In this document: positions 56,787-64,000 of the stretch, one piece after another | How the letters are laid out: every line of letters begins with the position of its first letter | Numbering within the stretch: position 1 is the stretch's first letter | Position numbers and translations under genes: made by a program | Assembly (NCBI GenBank): GCA_009777775.1 | Contig: WRLE01000005.1 | Span: 62,001-126,000 of the forward strand | Direction: 5' to 3' | DNA length: 64,000 nt | Source of the DNA: Oscillospiraceae bacterium | GTDB taxonomy: Bacteria > Bacillota > Clostridia > Oscillospirales > Oscillospiraceae | Notes under the pieces: model-generated | Database searches by the model: none | The model's input: only the letters and a program-made list of their open reading frames with translations | Told to the model about the DNA's origin: nothing

Positions 56787-58687
56787 GGTCTGCCACTCCT
56801 TGCTTCGTATAGCCTTGTATATAGTCTACCCAATAGGAAGTAAAGTTGCCCATATGTGGCAATATCATCATGGTTTGGATAAAACTGTAAATCATCTTCT
56901 TTGAGAATATTTTGAGCAAGCAAATAAGAAAGGGCTAATTTGGGATCTGCAAAGCCTTCTGCTCCCAAGGATGTGCAATGGGCGATTGTCTGGAAAACGA
57001 GTCCAACGGAAACTTCATCGGTATCCAAAGTTATAGTAATATTTGGGATTTGTTCATCACCGAGAGACTGTGTCCTTTCGTGTAGTATACGCATGATCTT
57101 AGTAGAATTTGTCTGTAAAGCCCAGCGATGGGGGAGAGGTGAATCTAAATGATAATCATTATTATATCCGCCTGAAGTCATTCCAAACTCACGTACTGGC
57201 ACTAGACCATCCTCATATGCCCAATGATCCATGACTTCCACATGGACAGGTTCATACTCCACTAAATAGGCACCTTGTTTTATTAGTGTATTTTGCAACC
57301 AGGAAATAGCCATGGAATCTTGGCTCATTTCACGAAATGTGAGCTTCTTGTTTACGCTGTATGCAACTGCGGCTCCACATGCTTCACCAACCACCATTCC
57401 CACCGGTATGACCCTAGCACTGCCATGGGGGAGAGAATCATATGATGCGCTGCGACTAGCAATCAAAAGTTGCTCTATTTCCAATGGAACTAAACAACGA
57501 AAGGGGATACTGTATATTGCTGGTTTGCCTATGACCACACCGACGGTGTCCGCACTGCTTGCTTGAACATCAACTGGATAGCTTCCATGCCCTATTCTAT
57601 CCCAATGGTCTCTATTTTCGAGAACATCAGTTATGGTGAGCCTGTATTCGCCAATGAAATGCCTGGTTTCTCTCACATAGAGTCTAGATGCATTTTGCAC
57701 AAATTTAGCATCTTCGAAACCTGGGAAGTTTTCTCTCATAAAATCAATGATATGGGGGATTTCACGCTGTCCACGTTCAAAGCCTTCGGTGCAGGATTCT
57801 GGGTCATGGGCATCGACACCAAAAATTATCAATGCGTTTATAATTACATTGCCGTTTTTTTGACGTGCTATATTTGGTGCTCGAAAACGAATATTTTCGT
57901 TTACGGGCACATAGCTACGAATTTCGTTATTATATCCCCATGCGGCATTATCGGTAACACCTGTACTAGCTATACCATCGTTTCTTATGTGGTTTATCAC
58001 CAAGTCCCAATCAATCCCACTCAACTCGAAGACAAGAGTTACCCCTTGGAGAAGTCCATGGGCGCCATAATCTTCACCACCAACAGTATAGGGAGCTCCC
58101 GCAGCAGCGGCAATATCCCCATCAGGTGTGGCATCAATGACACAATGGCTAAGTATCCGCTGGGTATTTAAGCTTCCTTCTTCAAGAAGCTCAAGACCGA
58201 TTATCGTGTTACCTTCCATTATAGGAGCTAAAATTTTTGTGTTAAGCATTAGTGTTAGGTTGCTCTCATTGAGGCACTTGCGCAGAAACCATGCCTTCGC
58301 TTCGTCAATATCAAAGGCATTGCCAAGGGCTTCGAAAAATTCTAAAAATATACCTTGGGTAAGTAGTTCTCTGTTTGGACCATGGTTTTGGTCTATGAAA
58401 TTGAGCATACCCAAAGTCATGAGGCCCCCTAAATCACCGCTTTCTTCCACCAATAGCACTCTCATACCATTTCTCGCAGCAGATAAAGCGGCAGCAACTC
58501 CTTCTGGGTCGCCACCAGCTACAATAACATGATAAGCAGCTTCGCCATTTATAATCGGTCTTTTTGCCTGTTCGTTATGAAAAACTTCGAATTCAGATAT
58601 AAAAGCAAAAGCAACAATGAAATAAATTATCAAAAGGGTCAACAAAGGTAATATTAATCTAGCTAAAGTAGGTTTTTCATTATTCAT
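56783..58687 (-). CDS. Membrane-anchored FAD-dependent oxidoreductase
   Basis: This is a 634-residue protein. One N-terminal transmembrane helix (LILPLLTLLIIYFIVAFAF) is followed by an FAD-binding Rossmann motif (VIVAGGDPEGVAAALSAARNG) and GGLMTLG, typical of the FAD_oxidored family that includes HdrA-like and thiazole-type enzymes. The substrate is unknown. The ribosome binding site is weak. It is the first gene of an operon with the Crp/Fnr regulator and is divergent from a ferredoxin gene, which suggests an electron-transfer or stress response unit. Confidence 0.8.
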   Translation of the reverse strand: MNNEKPTLARLILPLLTLLIIYFIVAFAFISEFEVFHNEQAKRPIINGEAAYHVIVAGGDPEGVAAALSAARNGMRVLLVEESGDLGGLMTLGMLNFIDQNHGPNRELLTQGIFLEFFEALGNAFDIDEAKAWFLRKCLNESNLTLMLNTKILAPIMEGNTIIGLELLEEGSLNTQRILSHCVIDATPDGDIAAAAGAPYTVGGEDYGAHGLLQGVTLVFELSGIDWDLVINHIRNDGIASTGVTDNAAWGYNNEIRSYVPVNENIRFRAPNIARQKNGNVIINALIIFGVDAHDPESCTEGFERGQREIPHIIDFMRENFPGFEDAKFVQNASRLYVRETRHFIGEYRLTITDVLENRDHWDRIGHGSYPVDVQASSADTVGVVIGKPAIYSIPFRCLVPLEIEQLLIASRSASYDSLPHGSARVIPVGMVVGEACGAAVAYSVNKKLTFREMSQDSMAISWLQNTLIKQGAYLVEYEPVHVEVMDHWAYEDGLVPVREFGMTSGGYNNDYHLDSPLPHRWALQTNSTKIMRILHERTQSLGDEQIPNITITLDTDEVSVGLVFQTIAHCTSLGAEGFADPKLALSYLLAQNILKEDDLQFYPNHDDIATYGQLYFLLGRLYTRLYEARSGRP

Positions 58688-58727
58688 ATATGAAAACTTC
58701 CAATCTTATCCTTTATGGTGCTTCATT

Positions 58728-58741
58728 GTTGTAAATACAAC
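58728..58741. promoter_or_regulatory. Candidate Crp/Fnr-type operator between divergent genes
   Basis: GTTGTAAATACAAC is a perfect 6-2-6 dyad. TATACT at 58764-58769 is the best -10 for the ferredoxin gene; the expected start near 58776 puts the dyad centre at about -41.5, the classic position for activation by this family. Confidence 0.5.
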
Positions 58742-58799
58742 CGATTTATTTTTGTTACTATACTATACTTATGTAAATAATACAAGGGAGTTTATAGAT

Positions 58800-59519
58800 A
58801 TGAAAAGACAAATAATCGAAATAGATGATGAAAAATGCGTTGGTTGCGGTTTATGCACATCCACTTGCCAAGAGGGAGCTATAGAATTGGTGGAAGGAAA
58901 GGCGAAATTAGTTCGTGAAGACCACTGCGATGGTTTAGGAAACTGCTTACCTGGTTGTCCAATGGAAGCGATTAGTTTCATCGAAAAGGATTTCGATGAA
59001 TACAATATGATGGAACATGATGAAAGTGAGCAGGAAAAACCAGCAGTTCTTGCCTGCGGCTGCCCTAGTTCTAATTCACAAAGCTTCCAGCGTGATGAAT
59101 CTGAGACGGTGCAGTTTGAAAACGAGAGGGTGCAAGTACAAACAATGGTGGCAACACAGCTTAAACAATGGCCCGTGCAAATCAAGCTTGCTTCTCCCAA
59201 TGCTCCGTATTTTCAAGGTGCTAAATTACTCATTGCCGCAGATTGTAGTGCATATGCATATGGAAATTTCCATAATGATTATATGAAAAATAAAGTGACA
59301 CTGATAGGTTGCCCAAAACTTGATGAAGGTGACTATTCTCAAAGTTTGACAGATATTTTGAAAATGAATGACATAAAATCAGTAACAATAGTACGAATGG
59401 AGGTTCCTTGTTGTGGCGGTTTGGAACAAGCTACGAAAAACGCACTCAGAGACTGTGGCAAACTAATTCCTTGGGAAGTGGTTACTATATCAACCAAAGG
59501 CGAAATTTTAGAAGATTAA
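58800..59519 (+). CDS. Two-cluster ferredoxin-domain protein
   Basis: This is a 239-residue protein. The ferredoxin module has CVGCGLCTSTCQ and CDGLGNCLPGCP, which would hold two 4Fe-4S clusters. The C-terminal 110 residues include AADCSAYAYGNFHNDY, TLIGCPKLDEGDYS and EVPCCGGLEQA, a cysteine-containing domain commonly found behind such ferredoxins in anaerobes, often near hybrid-cluster protein genes. The exact reaction is unknown. I chose the ATG at 58800 behind AAGGGAG; the longer frame from 58752 lacks a site. Confidence 0.85.
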   Translation: MKRQIIEIDDEKCVGCGLCTSTCQEGAIELVEGKAKLVREDHCDGLGNCLPGCPMEAISFIEKDFDEYNMMEHDESEQEKPAVLACGCPSSNSQSFQRDESETVQFENERVQVQTMVATQLKQWPVQIKLASPNAPYFQGAKLLIAADCSAYAYGNFHNDYMKNKVTLIGCPKLDEGDYSQSLTDILKMNDIKSVTIVRMEVPCCGGLEQATKNALRDCGKLIPWEVVTISTKGEILED

Positions 59520-59539
59520 ACTAAAGATTAAAAATTAAG

Positions 59540-59568
59540 TTGACAAGCCCTTATTCAAATGGTAATAT
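59540..59568 (+). promoter_or_regulatory. Promoter of the TetR-family regulator
   Basis: TTGACA (59540-59545) and TAATAT (59563-59568) are 17 bases apart. The 32-bp palindrome begins 8 bases after the -10. Confidence 0.8.
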
Positions 59569-59575
59569 TCTGATT

Positions 59576-59607
59576 AAGACTACCACGGTAATTACCGTGG
59601 TAGTCTT
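59576..59607. promoter_or_regulatory. Perfect 32-bp palindromic operator of the TetR-family gene
   Basis: The two 16-base halves (AAGACTACCACGGTAA and its complement) are identical. Inside are ACCACGGT (59582-59589) and ACCGTGGT (59594-59601), with starts 12 bases apart. The position at the transcription start fits autorepression. Confidence 0.85.
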
Positions 59608-59681
59608 ATATAGCTATAATTTCATATTGTTCGTTCCAGAGGAGCGCAATATATGCGTAAATTATCGAAGGAGATGCCGAA

Positions 59682-60350
59682 ATGTCTGAAACTTCGCTGG
59701 ATACTAAAAGTAAAATCATTATAGCAGCAGCAACCCTCTTTTGCGAGGTGGGTTATGAAAAAACCACTTTGCGTATGATTGGAGAACGAGTTGGTATTCG
59801 CCATGTGAGTATTTTTAATCATTTTAGCAATAAAACTGAAATTGGCGGGCAAATTATCAAAAACTATTTTCAAGGACATCATAAACAATGTTATGCCATT
59901 AGCAGTATGATGGATTTGAAAGAAGATGATGAGGAATACTACCGAAACATTCTTTTCTGGGCTCTTCATTATAAAATTCATGAAGAAAACGAATTTTTCA
60001 GAAAATTTTATATTTCATATTTCAGCGAAGAGTCCACCATGCTTGCATCATCCTCCCACGCATCAAGCATGAATGAATTTTCCTTTTTACGTTTTACTGT
60101 CCCGGAAAGAAGGGCTTTCATCAATCGAAGTTTAATAATGGCAATTGACTCCAATTTAGCCAGTTTAATAGATATTTCTGTCATAGACTATGTCCAAGCA
60201 ACTGAGCTTGTCCTTAGCAGAACCAATGGTCTTGATGTGAATTTAAGTAAGCTTCCAGATGAAGAGGAGATTCGCACATTCGCTTCCGAATATCTTCCGA
60301 AGCACAAAATTGATATTTTGAAAGACATCCTCCTTATGGAATATCAATGA
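59682..60350 (+). CDS. TetR-family transcriptional regulator
   Basis: This is a 222-residue protein with the N-terminal TetR helix-turn-helix: SKIIIAAATLFCEVGYEKTT, then MIGERVGIRHVSIFNHFSNK. The C-terminal ligand-binding half is unlike any group I can name. GAAGGAGATG precedes the ATG. The palindrome over its own promoter and the related array in front of the next gene both contain ACCNNGGT cores, so this protein is the obvious candidate to bind them. Confidence 0.9.
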   Translation: MSETSLDTKSKIIIAAATLFCEVGYEKTTLRMIGERVGIRHVSIFNHFSNKTEIGGQIIKNYFQGHHKQCYAISSMMDLKEDDEEYYRNILFWALHYKIHEENEFFRKFYISYFSEESTMLASSSHASSMNEFSFLRFTVPERRAFINRSLIMAIDSNLASLIDISVIDYVQATELVLSRTNGLDVNLSKLPDEEEIRTFASEYLPKHKIDILKDILLMEYQ

Positions 60351-60494
60351 TAGGATAAAAACGTAATCTTGTTCATCGAAGTGCATATTGTTTGTTAACA
60401 TACTACAATAACAACAAAACATGTTACTGATTATGCAGTAAATTTGTGCAAAATAACAAAATCGAAAAAAATGAAAAAAATATTGAAATAATGG

Positions 60495-60523
60495 TTGACA
60501 GGAAAAGAAAATGTTGCTAAAAT
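60495..60523 (+). promoter_or_regulatory. Promoter of the small regulated gene
   Basis: TTGACA (60495-60500) and TAAAAT (60518-60523) are 17 bases apart; the operator array starts 6 bases later. Confidence 0.8.
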
Positions 60524-60529
60524 AAAACT

Positions 60530-60585
60530 ACCACGGTAGCAACCACGGTAACGACCTAGGTAACAACCCTGGTAACAACCGAGGT
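60530..60585. promoter_or_regulatory. Array of five ACCNNGGT operator boxes with a 12-bp period
   Basis: Boxes at 60530 (ACCACGGT), 60542 (ACCACGGT), 60554 (ACCTAGGT), 60566 (ACCCTGGT) and 60578 (ACCGAGGT) start exactly 12 bases apart and are joined by A-rich AGCA/AACG/AACA spacers. Only the two central bases change. The first box matches the half-site of the palindrome in front of the TetR gene. The array covers about +1 to +56 of the predicted transcript. Confidence 0.85.
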
Positions 60586-60627
60586 AGTGGAAATAGGATA
60601 TTATATAACCTGAAAGGAATGGTAATC

Positions 60628-60861
60628 ATGACTACAAAAGCATTAGCAGTAAAAACTGGAAAGAAAGCTGGAAACCTTGTGAACGCAATCCGTTCTGAAA
60701 TTCAGGAGTATCACGGTATATACAATGATATGACTGCTGACGAAAAATTTGAGTTCTACAGAGACAGAGAAATGGGCAACAATATTTTCAGGTATCTTCA
60801 TGTACACAAAAATCGCCAAGAGCAAGCTCAAGATGATAATCTTTACGCTCACAGCGCATAA
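60628..60861 (+). CDS. Small 77-residue protein of unknown function, likely target of the TetR regulator
   Basis: The product starts MTTKALAVKTGKKAGNLVNA and is basic at the N-terminus, with a predicted helical middle (TADEKFEFYRDREMGNNIFRYL) and a Gln-rich end. It has no signal peptide or membrane helix. The ATG at 60628 lies 9 bases after AAAGGA; an ATG at 60619 touches that site. A strong promoter, an operator array and a terminator surround it, which argues for a real, tightly controlled gene. I do not recognise a family. Confidence 0.75.
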   Translation: MTTKALAVKTGKKAGNLVNAIRSEIQEYHGIYNDMTADEKFEFYRDREMGNNIFRYLHVHKNRQEQAQDDNLYAHSA

Positions 60862-60902
60862 AGGTATATTGATGATATGAAAAAAACAAATGAATAGAAA
60901 TG

Positions 60903-60938
60903 AAAGTCCGAGCTTGTAAAACCCGGGCTTTTTTTCTT
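60903..60938 (+). terminator. Rho-independent terminator after the small gene
   Basis: A stem of AAAGTCCGAG (60903-60912) with 60922-60931, with one mismatch and one wobble pair, is followed by a long T-run. Confidence 0.75.
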
Positions 60939-61139
60939 TTGTACTATTAACGCCATAATCTAAAATTATAATATCTGTAGCGAAATGCTCTAGTTATTTC
61001 TTTTCCTGTACTAAACTACTTGTCTTTTTATTCCGATGATATTAATGAGATATGCGATTGTTACTTATTGATTTATGAAGACTTTTAAAGGTAATGAGAT
61101 AAACAATCGTCATAAGTATTATGATAAAGGAGGAATGAA

Positions 61140-62249
61140 ATGGCAAGTATCTCTCTTAGAAGCATATCAAAAGTGTATCCAGGTAATGTCACAGCGGTGA
61201 AGGAATGTAACCTTGAAATTAGCGATAAAGAGTTTGTAATTCTAGTGGGACCATCAGGTTGTGGAAAATCAACTACATTGAGAATGATTGCGGGTTTAGA
61301 AGATATTTCCGATGGAGAGCTTTATATTGGAGACCGGCTGGTAAACGATGTGCCACCTAAAGATCGTGACATTGCTATGGTTTTTCAAAACTATGCACTT
61401 TATCCACATATGACTGTATATAAAAATATGGCATTCGGACTCGAAATGCGTAAAATGGCAAAAGATGATATAGAAAAACGAGTCAGAGAGGCAGCAAAGG
61501 TTCTCGATATAGAGCACCTTCTTGACAGAAAACCCAAGGCGCTCTCCGGCGGTCAAAGACAGCGTGTTGCTTTGGGAAGAGCAATGGTTAGACAACCGGC
61601 GGTATTTCTTTTGGACGAGCCTCTTTCAAACCTTGATGCAAAGCTTCGGACTTCCATGCGAACGGAACTCATTAAACTTCATAAGCAATTAGAAACTACA
61701 TTTATATACGTGACCCATGACCAAACTGAAGCCATGACAATGGGCGATCGCATAGTCGTTATGAATGATGGTTTGGTTCAGCAAGTTGATTCACCAAATG
61801 TGCTTTATAATTCACCCTGTAATATTTTTGTAGCAGGATTCATCGGGAGTCCTCAAATGAACTTTTTAGATGCAAGCGTTGTTTCCGATGACAAAGCTTA
61901 TAGCTTGCAAACTGGTGGCTATAGTTTACTCATACCTGAAGGTAGGTTCGGGAATAGTATTTCACAGTATGTTGGGAAGGAAGTTACCATCGGAATCAGA
62001 CCTGAGGATATTTATGATGATGAAGCTTCATTGTCGCTGCACTCCGAATCATCTTTTAAAGCAAAAGTGGAGGTGAGTGAACAATTGGGAAGCGATGTAT
62101 ATCTACACTTAAGCTTCGAGGATTCAATGCTCACAGCAAGAGTAGAGCCTTCCTCAACGGCTAAAGCAGGAGACGAGCAAGAAATCGCCTTTGATATGAA
62201 AAAGATTCATATTTTCGACAAAGAAACTGGAGTTGCGATTTTCCATTAG
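61140..62249 (+). CDS. ugpC: Sugar ABC transporter ATPase (MsmX/UgpC type)
   Basis: This is a 369-residue ATPase. Walker A GPSGCGKSTT, Q-loop VFQNYALYPHMTV, signature LSGGQRQRVALGRAMVRQP, Walker B VFLLDEPLSNLDA and H-loop YVTHDQTEA are intact. The C-terminal 120 residues form the TOBE-type regulatory domain (VTIGIRPEDIYDDE) of the MalK/UgpC group. No permease or binding protein is adjacent, so it may serve several sugar transporters in trans, as MsmX does in Bacillus. AAAGGAGGA precedes the ATG. Confidence 0.92.
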   Translation: MASISLRSISKVYPGNVTAVKECNLEISDKEFVILVGPSGCGKSTTLRMIAGLEDISDGELYIGDRLVNDVPPKDRDIAMVFQNYALYPHMTVYKNMAFGLEMRKMAKDDIEKRVREAAKVLDIEHLLDRKPKALSGGQRQRVALGRAMVRQPAVFLLDEPLSNLDAKLRTSMRTELIKLHKQLETTFIYVTHDQTEAMTMGDRIVVMNDGLVQQVDSPNVLYNSPCNIFVAGFIGSPQMNFLDASVVSDDKAYSLQTGGYSLLIPEGRFGNSISQYVGKEVTIGIRPEDIYDDEASLSLHSESSFKAKVEVSEQLGSDVYLHLSFEDSMLTARVEPSSTAKAGDEQEIAFDMKKIHIFDKETGVAIFH

Positions 62250-62266
62250 AAGAAAGCTAGTATGTA

Positions 62267-62297
62267 AACAGGACGCACTATGTCGTCCTGTTTTATA
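62267..62297 (+). terminator. Rho-independent terminator after the ABC ATPase gene
   Basis: A 10-bp stem, AAACAGGACG (62267-62276) with 62284-62293, is followed by a T-rich tract. Confidence 0.8.
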
Positions 62298-62394
62298 TTA
62301 ACGGGTAACAATCAAGTGTCATAGCGAGCAGCGTTGCACCCCCGAGACCAGTAACCTTTCCTATTTATAAAATTTGGAAATAACTCCATTTACA

Positions 62395-62423
62395 TTGACT
62401 TTGTAGCTGCCCTGTGCCATACT
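62395..62423 (+). promoter_or_regulatory. Promoter of the second hybrid kinase
   Basis: TTGACT (62395-62400) and CATACT (62418-62423) are separated by 17 bases, about 35 bases before the start codon. Confidence 0.55.
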
Positions 62424-62457
62424 GATTATATTGATTAATCGGGAAGGGCGGTGATGC

Positions 62458-64000
62458 ATGTTGTCGGACAATAGTAATGATATGATAAAAGAAAACGATG
62501 AATTCCAAACAGAAATAAAAATGCTCAAAGATGAAGTCAACAAGCTAAACCGCGAGTTGAGAAAAAGTCAAAGGGAGCTTAGGACATCAAGCAATTTTTT
62601 AGACAAAGTGACAAAATCCGCTGCAGCAAAAGATGCTCTAAATAACGCATTGATCGAAGCTAATTTAAAACAGAGGGCATATACAGATATGCTGCTTCAA
62701 AACTGTCCCGCTATCATCATACTATTTGACAATGATGGTAGATTTGTTCTTTCCACTGAAGCCTTGTTATCAGCAACGAATACACCTAATTTTGATTATA
62801 TCAAAGATAGGAAATTCGAAGATGTCCTACCAAGTTTCTTTTCAGCGACTGGAATGTCAAGTTTTCGTGAAGCGTTCGATAAAATTGTCTTATCAACAGA
62901 AGTCATACGTTTTGAATCTTTAATCGATTTTGAATTATGCGGTTATCCTAAACTATATTCAATTGAAATGAGCCACGCCCAAATCGGTGGAAATGCAAAT
63001 GATAGCCCCATGTCGGGAATACTAGCCGTTATGGTGGACATCACCGATTTCATGCGTGAAAAGGAGAGAGCAGAGGCAGCTAATAATGCAAAATCGGATT
63101 TTTTAGCTACAATGAGCCATGAAATCAGAACACCTATGAATGCCATAATCGGCATGAGCGAAATGCTTGATCGTTCTGAAATGACTATCACCCAAAAACG
63201 TTATGTTTCTGACATTAGAAAAGCTTCCAATGCATTGTTATCAATTATTAATGATATATTAGATTTCTCGAAAATTGAATCTGGAAAAATGGAAACGGTG
63301 AATACAAATTTCAACCTAAGGCTATTACTCGACCATTTATACTCCATGTTTGCAATGCTTTGCGCAGAAAAAAATATCTTTTTGGAATTGGATATTTCCG
63401 ACGATTTACCCGAAACAATATTAGGAGATGAAATACGTATCCGACAAATTTTTACCAATATTTTATCAAATGCTGTGAAATACACAAGGGAGGGGGGCAT
63501 TACCTTTATCGCACAAATAATCGGCTCAGACTTGCAGTTTGAAATTCGAGATACTGGTATTGGTATTAAAGATGAAGACAAAGGAAGGCTCTTTCGACCC
63601 TTTGAGCAGCTTGATGTGAGAAGTAATAGAAATGTTGTTGGCACTGGTCTTGGCTTGGCAATAACATATAATCTTTGTCGCATAATGGGTGGCGACCTTT
63701 GGTTTGATAGCACATATGATGTGGGATCTTCCTTTTATGTTAGTCTGCCATTTGTCCCCGCAGAACCTACAACTCGAGAAGAACCTGAAATCGTTTATGA
63801 GTTTACCGCTCAGGGAGCTAAAGTACTAGTAATCGATGACATCGACATTAACTTGGCTGTTGCTGAAGCTCTTCTAAGTGCATTTTGTATTGTTCCCGAT
63901 TTGGCAATCAGCGGTGTTGAAGCAATAAAAATGGCAAAAGAAAACAACTATGATATTATATTCATGGATCATATGATGCCTGAAATGGATGGGATAGAAA
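62458..64000 (+). CDS. Cytoplasmic hybrid sensor histidine kinase (3' partial)
   Basis: The frame from ATG 62458 stays open to the window end (514 codons), so the gene continues beyond it. An N-terminal coiled coil (about residues 10-80) and a PAS-like domain (about 85-200) have no membrane helix. The kinase core shows [18 protein letters not shown], the N box ILSNAVKYT, DTGIGI and GTGLGLAIT. The receiver domain begins VLVIDDIDIN and has the phospho-Asp in [11 protein letters not shown], nearly the same stretch as in the kinase at 39.1-41.9 kb. A GGGCGGTG ribosome binding site lies just upstream. Confidence 0.9.
   Translation, partial: MLSDNSNDMIKENDEFQTEIKMLKDEVNKLNRELRKSQRELRTSSNFLDKVTKSAAAKDALNNALIEANLKQRAYTDMLLQNCPAIIILFDNDGRFVLSTEALLSATNTPNFDYIKDRKFEDVLPSFFSATGMSSFREAFDKIVLSTEVIRFESLIDFELCGYPKLYSIEMSHAQIGGNANDSPMSGILAVMVDITDFMREKERAEAANNAKSDFLATMSHEIRTPMNAIIGMSEMLDRSEMTITQKRYVSDIRKASNALLSIINDILDFSKIESGKMETVNTNFNLRLLLDHLYSMFAMLCAEKNIFLELDISDDLPETILGDEIRIRQIFTNILSNAVKYTREGGITFIAQIIGSDLQFEIRDTGIGIKDEDKGRLFRPFEQLDVRSNRNVVGTGLGLAITYNLCRIMGGDLWFDSTYDVGSSFYVSLPFVPAEPTTREEPEIVYEFTAQGAKVLVIDDIDINLAVAEALLSAFCIVPDLAISGVEAIKMAKENNYDIIFMDHMMPEMDGIE

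Noticed and set aside
60528-60590. Periodic boxes interpreted as a CRISPR array
   Set aside because: The unit is only 12 bp with no spacers of useful length and no cas genes; the position after a -10 fits operators.

Overview
The window looks like the chromosome of an anaerobic, Gram-positive clostridial bacterium (Bacillota, class Clostridia) of moderate-to-low G+C. The evidence is strong AGGAGG-type ribosome binding sites, consensus TTGACA/TATAAT promoters, a CtsR-type heat-shock operon, an S-layer-anchored (SLH) subtilase, a dockerin-bearing surface protein, several ferredoxin-type proteins, a corrinoid-methyltransferase-like UroD protein and a probable Re-type citrate synthase. I cannot name the species.

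Layout. 1-8.2 kb: two very large secreted or surface proteins, one with FN3/PKD/cohesin-like/dockerin domains and the other a subtilase with SLH repeats. 8.3-19 kb: tRNA-Leu(GAG), a DUF3800 gene, folC, an ABC exporter, a lipoprotein, a MITE-like inverted-repeat element, an SGNH hydrolase and small membrane and flavodoxin/ferredoxin genes. 19-32.5 kb: an accessory, defence-like island. It holds an AAA ATPase-nuclease, a 1250-residue STAND NTPase with an Mrr-like nuclease domain, a type II restriction-modification pair and an RlaP-like nucleotidyltransferase, followed by gene relics. The relics are two ends of a second DNA methylase, an internally deleted vanW gene, an internally deleted copy of the nucleotidyltransferase whose stop overlaps the start of the CCA-adding enzyme gene, and end fragments of two more genes. 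An imperfect repeat of about 112 bp occurs on both sides of the defence genes (19.08 and 30.83 kb). 32.5-42 kb: a GDSL-GH5 fusion with REP-like repeats in its linker, an EAL/HDOD protein, an acyltransferase operon, mntP and a hybrid histidine kinase. 42.2-52 kb: housekeeping genes (rpmE, hflX, an O-acetylhomoserine sulfhydrylase, a Xer-like protein lacking key catalytic residues, ctsR-mcsA-clpC without mcsB, and a YkpA/YbiT-type ABC-F protein). 52-64 kb: metabolic and regulatory genes. These are a UroD-like methyltransferase, Re-citrate synthase, CapA, a Crp/Fnr regulator coupled to a FAD oxidoreductase with a divergent ferredoxin, a TetR regulator with a striking 12-bp-periodic operator array in front of a 77-residue protein of unknown function, an MsmX/UgpC-type ATPase, and a second hybrid kinase cut by the window end.

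How it fits together. The 19-32 kb region combines at least three candidate antiviral modules with the debris of duplicated genes, which suggests a recombination hot spot where genes arrive and decay. The two most tractable undescribed items are the ACCNNGGT operator array with its small target gene (59.5-60.9 kb) and the STAND/AAA defence island with its repeat boundaries. All function calls rest on reading motifs by eye; no database search was run.
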